NCBI RefSeq assembly: GCF_003254575.1
Contig: NZ_QJUA01000014.1
Location: 48,879 to 112,878, forward strand
Reading direction: 5' to 3'
DNA: 64,000 nucleotides
Origin: Mycobacterium kyogaense
GTDB lineage: Bacteria; Actinomycetota; Actinomycetes; Mycobacteriales; Mycobacteriaceae
Notes under the pieces: model-generated
The model's database searches: none
Told to the model about the DNA's origin: nothing
What the model saw: the letters and a program-made list of their open reading frames with translations, nothing else
Shown here: positions 59,723 through 64,000 of the stretch, piece after piece
How the letters are laid out: the number at the start of each line of letters is the position of its first letter
Position numbering within the stretch: the stretch's first letter is position 1
Translations under genes and position numbers: made by a program

Positions 59723-60904
59723 GTGGACCAGGACGTCTCGAAGGCGGTGCCGGTGGGCGCCGGCGTGGTGTGCGCGCTCGTCGGCTTCACCTCGTCGTTT
59801 GCGGTGGTGCTCGCGGGTTTGCGCGCGGTAGGGGCCGATCAGGAGCAGGCGGCGTCGGGCCTGATGGCGGTGAGCTTGGCGATGGGCGCGGCATCGGTGC
59901 TGCTGTCGTGGAGATTTCGCATGCCGATCACGTGTGCGTGGTCGACGCCGGGAGCTGCACTGCTGATCAGCACCGGCGCGGGGGCAGGAGGGTGGCCGGC
60001 TGCCGTCGGCGCTTTCGCCGTCACCGCCGTGCTGCTGCTCGCCACCGGACTGTGGCCGATGCTGGCCCGAGCCGTGGCCCGCATTCCCCATTCCGTTGCC
60101 CAGGCGATGCTGGCGGGGGTACTGCTGCCGCTGTGCATCGCTCCGGTCACCGCACTGGCCAGCGATCCTGTGGTGATTGCGCCGGTGCTGGTGGCGTGGC
60201 TGATCGTATCGGCGACCCGGCCCCGCTGGGCAGTACCGGCGGCGTTCGGCGTCGCGCTCCTGGTGCTGGCGGTGACGTTGGTGCGGCACGACGCGGTGCC
60301 CGCCGCGTCGTCGTGGGCCCCGCACCTGCAGGTGACCACACCGACCCTCACGGTGTCGGCGTTCATCGGTATCGCTCTCCCGTTGTACATCGTCACGATG
60401 GCCGCGCAGAACATCCCGGGCGTCGCCGTCATGTCGGGATTCGGTTACCACGTTCCCTGGCGCCCAGCGCTGACGGTCACAGCAGTCGCCTCCCTGTTGG
60501 CGACGCCGTTCGGCGGTCACGCCGTCAACCTTGCCGCCATCAGTGCCGCGTTGGCCGCCGGGCCGGACGCCGATCCGAATCCCCGGCGTCGCTGGGTAGC
60601 CGGAGTCACTACCGGAACGGCTTACTGCGCACTGGGCCTGGTCTCGACGGGATTGACGGCCGTCGTGCTCGCCGCGCCGGCCGGGCTCGTGCAGGCGGTC
60701 GCGGGGGTGGCGCTGCTGGGTGCGTTCGCCAGCGCGTGCGCCGGCGCCATGTCCGATGAGTCGGCACGCCTACCGGCTGCGGTGACCCTGGTGGTCGCGG
60801 CGTCGGGAGCGACCGTAGCCGGGGTCGGCGCGGCATTCTGGGCGCTGCTGGTGGGGGTGATCGTGCACAGGTTGTTCCGCGGGACAGTGCGCGCCCGAGC
60901 CTGA
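59723..60904 (+). CDS. benE: BenE-type benzoate/H+ symporter family transporter
   Basis: A 393-residue transporter with 11-12 spans. GVVCALVGFTSSFAVVLAGLRAVGA, CAWSTPGAALL, PHSVAQAMLAGVLLPLC, LPLYIVTMAAQNIPGVAVMSGFGY and ATPFGGHAVNLAAISAAL are typical of BenE. It may import benzoate or another carboxylate or nucleobase-like compound, as BenE is related to the UraA-type fold. The acetamidase and RidA genes downstream suggest an amide or nitrogenous substrate instead. GTG 59723; CGAGGGG precedes it. Confidence 0.82.
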   Translation: MDQDVSKAVPVGAGVVCALVGFTSSFAVVLAGLRAVGADQEQAASGLMAVSLAMGAASVLLSWRFRMPITCAWSTPGAALLISTGAGAGGWPAAVGAFAVTAVLLLATGLWPMLARAVARIPHSVAQAMLAGVLLPLCIAPVTALASDPVVIAPVLVAWLIVSATRPRWAVPAAFGVALLVLAVTLVRHDAVPAASSWAPHLQVTTPTLTVSAFIGIALPLYIVTMAAQNIPGVAVMSGFGYHVPWRPALTVTAVASLLATPFGGHAVNLAAISAALAAGPDADPNPRRRWVAGVTTGTAYCALGLVSTGLTAVVLAAPAGLVQAVAGVALLGAFASACAGAMSDESARLPAAVTLVVAASGATVAGVGAAFWALLVGVIVHRLFRGTVRARA

Positions 60905-60943
60905 TTCACGACACCGACTGCAGGTCGGGCAGCGATCGTGAAT
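60904..60943 (+). terminator. Nested stem-loop after benE
   Basis: ATTCACGA (60904-60911) pairs with TCGTGAAT (60936-60943), and CCGAC (60914-60918) with GTCGG (60924-60928) inside it, directly at the benE stop. TATTGAGG follows. It probably terminates or attenuates the benE transcript before the acetamidase gene. Confidence 0.6.
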
Positions 60944-61049
60944 TATTGAGGCACAGACGTTTTAGCATTGTTGCGACACCTGGAATTCAGACAAGGCGCG
61001 GTGGTTCGCTCGCCGTGCGGCACACCGGCTCCACTGGCATGATGTGCCG

Positions 61050-62081
61050 ATGTATCACGTCCTGCCAGCCACTCCGGCGACCGTACACTGGGGGTACTTC
61101 GATCCGGCTCTGCCTGCGGTGCTCACGGTGAACTCGGGCGACCTGGTGGCCGTCGAAGCGTTGACCCATCATGCCGGAGACGCGCCAGATCTGTTGATGG
61201 ACGCGGAGATTCGGGCCGTCTTCGATCAGGTCTGCGATCGCGGGCCGGGGCCGCACCTGTTGACCGGTCCCGTCGCGGTCACCGGCGCCCGCCCAGGCGA
61301 CGTGCTGCAGGTCGACATCTTGGAGGCCACTCCGCGCCTGCCCTACGGCTCCAATCTGGCGGCGCACTGGGGGTATCTCTACGACCTCACGGGCACCGAA
61401 CGCGTGACCGTCTACGAGCTCGACACCGCGGCGCTGCGAGGACGGGCGATTTTCGGCTACGACTGGACCACGACGGCGCTGGCTGATCAACCGGGAACGG
61501 TCGTCGAACCGACAAGCGTCACAAGAGAACCGGCGCTGCCTGGCGTCACTGTCGCGCTACGACCGCACTTCGGCACGATGGGGGTGGCACCGGCAACCCC
61601 CGGGCGGGTGTCCTCGGTGCCGCCCGGCGACCACGGAGGAAACATCGACAATTGGCGAATCGGCGTCGGAGGCCGCATGTATTACCCCGTCCACGTCGCC
61701 GGCGCATTACTGTCGATTGGTGACCCACACGTTTCTCAAGGTGACGGCGAGATCAGCGGCACCGCATTGGAGGCATCGTTGAAGGGGCTGCTGCGTCTGA
61801 CTGTGCGCCGCGACCTGCCGTTCACGGTGCCAGTGCTGGAGACGTCGACCGAACTGCTGGTCCATGGCTTCGGAGACAGCCTCGACGAAGCGATGCGTGC
61901 GGCGGCGGTGCGCGCGCTCGACCTCCTGCAGCAGCTGTACGGCCTCTCCCACGCCGACGCGTACTCGTACATGTCTGTGGCGGTGGACTTCACTGTCACT
62001 CAGGTGGTCGATCAGCGCCAGGGCGTGCATGCCCGCATCGACAAGCGGTCCTTCACCGGCACATGGGGGAGCGCGGCGTGA
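61050..62081 (+). CDS. Acetamidase/formamidase family protein
   Basis: A 343-residue FmdA/AmdA-type amidase: TVHWGYFDPALPAVLTVNSGDLVAVEALTHHAGDAP, GPVAVTGARPGDVLQVDIL, PGDHGGNIDN, YPVHVAGALLSIGDPHVSQGDGEISGTALE. The Asp/His residues of GDPHVSQGDGE and the Glu are conserved in the family. It hydrolyses short amides to acid and ammonia in the cytoplasm. ATG 61050 is used; GTG 61044, two codons earlier, is equally possible. Its stop overlaps the RidA gene start (GTGA). Confidence 0.83.
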   Translation: MYHVLPATPATVHWGYFDPALPAVLTVNSGDLVAVEALTHHAGDAPDLLMDAEIRAVFDQVCDRGPGPHLLTGPVAVTGARPGDVLQVDILEATPRLPYGSNLAAHWGYLYDLTGTERVTVYELDTAALRGRAIFGYDWTTTALADQPGTVVEPTSVTREPALPGVTVALRPHFGTMGVAPATPGRVSSVPPGDHGGNIDNWRIGVGGRMYYPVHVAGALLSIGDPHVSQGDGEISGTALEASLKGLLRLTVRRDLPFTVPVLETSTELLVHGFGDSLDEAMRAAAVRALDLLQQLYGLSHADAYSYMSVAVDFTVTQVVDQRQGVHARIDKRSFTGTWGSAA

Positions 62082-62497
62082 GCGCCCCGGGTGGGATCCG
62101 CCCCTTCACGTTCACCCCCGCCGACGGAGTTCCGCCGTCGGTGGCCCCTTTCGTGCACGCCACCGCTGCCGGCGAGACGCTGTACGTGACGGGCCAAATG
62201 CCCACAGACACAAGTGGATCGGTGGTCAGTCAGGACATCGCCGCCCAGACCGATCAGGTGCTGACCAATCTGCTGCGGGTGACACAGCTGTGCGGCGGGG
62301 GACTGGCCGACGTGGTGTCGGTGCGGGCATATCTCACTGACTGGTCCGAGTACCAGGCGTTCAACGCTGCGTATGCCGCCTGGTTTCCGGACCGGTTGCC
62401 GTCCCGGACCTGTGTCGGGGTGACCGGCCTGGCGGTCGATGCCCGCGTAGAAATCGACTGGGTGTGCTGGCGCAGCGGCGGCTGGGGTTGGACTTAG
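62078..62497 (+). CDS. RidA/YjgF-family protein
   Basis: A 139-residue RidA-fold protein (VHATAAGETLYVTGQMPTDTSG, DQVLTNLLRVTQLCGGGLADVVSVRAYLTD, FPDRLPSRTCVGVTGLAVDARVEIDWV). The Arg of PSRTC, which binds the substrate carboxylate in RidA deaminases, is present, so it may hydrolyse a reactive imine or enamine or another amide-pathway intermediate. GTG overlaps the acetamidase stop, with GGGAG upstream; the pair is clearly co-translated. Confidence 0.83.
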   Translation: MSAPGGIRPFTFTPADGVPPSVAPFVHATAAGETLYVTGQMPTDTSGSVVSQDIAAQTDQVLTNLLRVTQLCGGGLADVVSVRAYLTDWSEYQAFNAAYAAWFPDRLPSRTCVGVTGLAVDARVEIDWVCWRSGGWGWT

Positions 62498-62705
62498 TCT
62501 GCGGTGACCTAGGGCTGGAATGATGGCAGCACTTGATAAGCGAATACTCGATGCAGTTCCTCGAAGCCGTCACCGGAACTAGTTAGCGGGTCGACGTCTA
62601 ACGCCCGCCGCATCGGTCAGCTTCCCTGCAGTCAATCGCAGCAGGGATGGTTCGTTGCCGGCGTAGCATCGACGTCGTCGGAACCCATCAATAGGGGAGG
62701 TACCG

Positions 62706-62957
62706 ATGATGTTCAACTCGACGCGTTTGCTCGTCGCCACGTCTGCAGCGATGCTCGCCGTGAGCTTCAGCAGTGCCGTGGCCACAGCCGACCCTCCGGC
62801 TCCGGGCACCCCGTGCGGCGCAGGCAAGGTGGTGACGTCGATCAACACTTGCGAGCCGCTGAACTCCTCATGCACCGGCTACGACGGCATGCTGATCGGG
62901 CGCGTGGCCGCGGACGGGCGGTGCGTAATTCCCGGGCTTGAGGGCACCACCTGGTAG
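62706..62957 (+). CDS. Small secreted cysteine-containing protein
   Basis: An 83-residue exported protein: signal peptide (STRLLVATSAAMLAVSFSSAVATA, cleavage before DPPAP) and a mature domain of about 55 residues with four Cys (GTPCGAG, NTCEPL, SSCTGY, GRCVIP), probably forming two disulfides. GGGGAGG precedes ATG 62706. This type of small secreted Cys protein is common in mycobacteria and lacks a known function. An antisense frame is open but has no ribosome site. Confidence 0.75.
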   Translation: MMFNSTRLLVATSAAMLAVSFSSAVATADPPAPGTPCGAGKVVTSINTCEPLNSSCTGYDGMLIGRVAADGRCVIPGLEGTTW

Positions 62958-63310
62958 AACCCACCGACTGGTGACGTACGTCCTCATCCCGCGGAAGCCG
63001 CGGAAGCGACGGGTGCAATAGTGGCGCGCGTCGTCATGATGAGCCGGTCGAGACGGCTGCGCCAATCCCGTTGCCCGGCTGGGGGGAACCGTCTCCAGGA
63101 CGGCTGCCACGTCACGCCGTTCGCATGACGGTGAAGGCGAGTCGTATGTGAATCACAATTTGGCCCTAACGTCGCGGTCATTGCTGAGGGCAGTGTTTGC
63201 CACCGTCGCCTGGGTTACCGAATATCGGGCAGCGGACCCGACGTTGTGCGACCGTTCCGAACGCTATCTCGTGCGAGTGCTTCACACTGCCTCGCGAAGC
63301 GTGCCCGTCG
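62958..63310. other. 353-bp region without a recognised gene
   Basis: Open frames here have no signal, motif or ribosome site. A small GC-rich inverted repeat (CCGCGGAAGCCGCGG, near 62993) lies shortly after the secreted-protein gene and could act as a terminator. Nothing else was recognised. Confidence 0.4.
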
Positions 63311-63880
63311 TCAGTCTCTGCTCGTCCACGGTTGGCGGGCGAAGACGCGTTCCACCAGTGGACGGAAGAAGTCGAGCGGACGGTGCTCGAAGTCGGCGTC
63401 GAAGCAGTTCTGGTCGTACTTCTCGCAGAACTCGACGCAGTCGTCGAACCACCGATGCCCGCGGTACTTCTCGCGGGCGTCGCGCACGCCGCCCATGTGG
63501 GGTGCGTAGTAGTACTGCTGGAATTCGGGATGCACCTTGACGATCCACGCCATTCGCTCCGACACGTACGGCGCGACGACGGCTGCGGCGAAGGCGCCGT
63601 GGGCATGCGGTGCGTAGGTGTCACCCACGTCGTGCAGTAGCGCGGCGACGATGTACCCGTCCGAACGTCCGTCGTCGAGCGCGCGGGTGGCCGATTGCAG
63701 GGAATGGTCGAGCCGGCTGATCGGGTAGGCCTGCTGGCCGTCGGCCAGAGCCTCCACCAGGCCGAGCACGCGGGGTACGAGCCCCGCGTTGTTCGCGTGC
63801 TCGGCACGATCGATGAGCGCATAGTCCTCCGCCGTGCCCTCGGCCATCGTGCGGTAGGTGGCACGCGTCTTGGTGCTCAT
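63311..63880 (-). CDS. HD-domain protein
   Basis: A 189-residue HD-domain metalloprotein. Metal-binding residues are in SRLDHSLQSATRA, AALLHDVGD and HAHGAFAAAVVAPYVSE, with a later WIVKVHPEFQQYYY. The spacing and the HDVGD motif resemble the compact HD enzymes that include PhnZ-like diiron oxygenases as well as phosphohydrolases, so the reaction cannot be fixed. ATG 63880 has AGGAG 7 bp upstream; the longer frame to 63955 lies within the palindrome. Its promoter and first two codons form one arm of the perfect palindrome at the window edge. Confidence 0.78.
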   Translation of the reverse strand: MSTKTRATYRTMAEGTAEDYALIDRAEHANNAGLVPRVLGLVEALADGQQAYPISRLDHSLQSATRALDDGRSDGYIVAALLHDVGDTYAPHAHGAFAAAVVAPYVSERMAWIVKVHPEFQQYYYAPHMGGVRDAREKYRGHRWFDDCVEFCEKYDQNCFDADFEHRPLDFFRPLVERVFARQPWTSRD

Positions 63881-64000
63881 GTCTCGCTCCTCTCGACCAA
63901 CATCCCCTTCCACACCGTAGTGACTGGAGGGCCCGCGCGCGGGCCCTCCAGTCACTACGGTGTGGAAGGGGATGTTGGTCGAGAGGAGCGAGACATGAGC
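63875..64000. repeat. Perfect 126-bp palindrome at the window end
   Basis: 63875-63937 and 63938-64000 are exact reverse complements, 63 bp each, with no spacer (centre CGCG in GGCCCGCGCGCGGGCC). The left arm carries the ribosome site and first codons of the HD gene, and the right arm ends with the same ATGAGC on the plus strand. It may continue beyond the window. A spacer-less palindrome of this length is unstable in most bacteria, so an assembly fold-back is a strong possibility. Confidence 0.9.

Noticed and set aside
62579..62875. 98-codon frame opposite the small secreted protein
   Set aside because: The plus strand has a GGGGAGG ribosome site, a good signal peptide and paired cysteines; the minus frame has none of these.

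Overview
The window looks like a chromosomal segment of a fast-growing environmental mycobacterium (Mycobacterium/Mycolicibacterium). The evidence is high G+C with many GTG and TTG starts, an MspA-type outer-membrane porin, a PGRS glycine-repeat protein with a mycobacterial RRWL...SAGMG signal, and a mycothiol-type formaldehyde dehydrogenase. No rRNA, tRNA, CRISPR array or insertion sequence was recognised.

Region 1 (1-22.6 kb) is an aromatic catabolic island. Its core is a full set of indole-3-acetic acid (iac) degradation genes, rearranged into several divergent units: iacC-iacD (Rieske dioxygenase), iacA-iacB-iacE-iacF (flavin monooxygenase, small protein, SDR, reductase), iacH (amidase) and iacG (flavin reductase), with a SnoaL-like protein that may be iacI. 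Around the core are a lower pathway (intradiol dioxygenase, muconate cycloisomerase, maleylacetate reductase), an IclR regulator, an APC permease, a flavin amine oxidase, an aldehyde dehydrogenase, an MHS-type transporter and a split FixL/FixJ-like two-component system. Together they suggest import of an aromatic amine, oxidation through aldehyde to arylacetate, and ring degradation to a catechol that is cleaved ortho.

Region 2 (22.8-34 kb) is one directional cluster for methylated amines: a cupin protein, a three-part heme-dependent dimethylamine monooxygenase, an ammonium transporter, gamma-glutamylmethylamide synthetase, N-methylglutamate synthase (mgsABC), a one-subunit flavoprotein that probably demethylates N-methylglutamate, and mycothiol-dependent formaldehyde dehydrogenase. 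The predicted route is dimethylamine to methylamine to gamma-glutamylmethylamide to N-methylglutamate to glutamate plus formaldehyde, and then formate.

Region 3 (34-39 kb) holds cell-envelope genes: a Pro/Gly-rich secreted protein, a GT39 glycosyltransferase, a GT2-GtrA fusion and a Tat-exported SnoaL-like protein. Region 4 (39.3-46.6 kb) is a second two-component flavin monooxygenase island with its own GntR regulator and a repeated TGTCTGAC element. Region 5 (46.6-55.4 kb) has an MspA-like porin with an acidic secreted partner, an aldo/keto reductase-TetR pair, a decayed choloylglycine hydrolase, two FAD enzymes and a TetR regulator. Region 6 (55.5-64 kb) has a PGRS protein ending in a C39-like peptidase domain, an XRE-cupin regulator facing a BenE transporter across a 36-bp perfect palindrome, an acetamidase-RidA pair, and an HD-domain protein whose start lies in a perfect palindrome that reaches the window edge.
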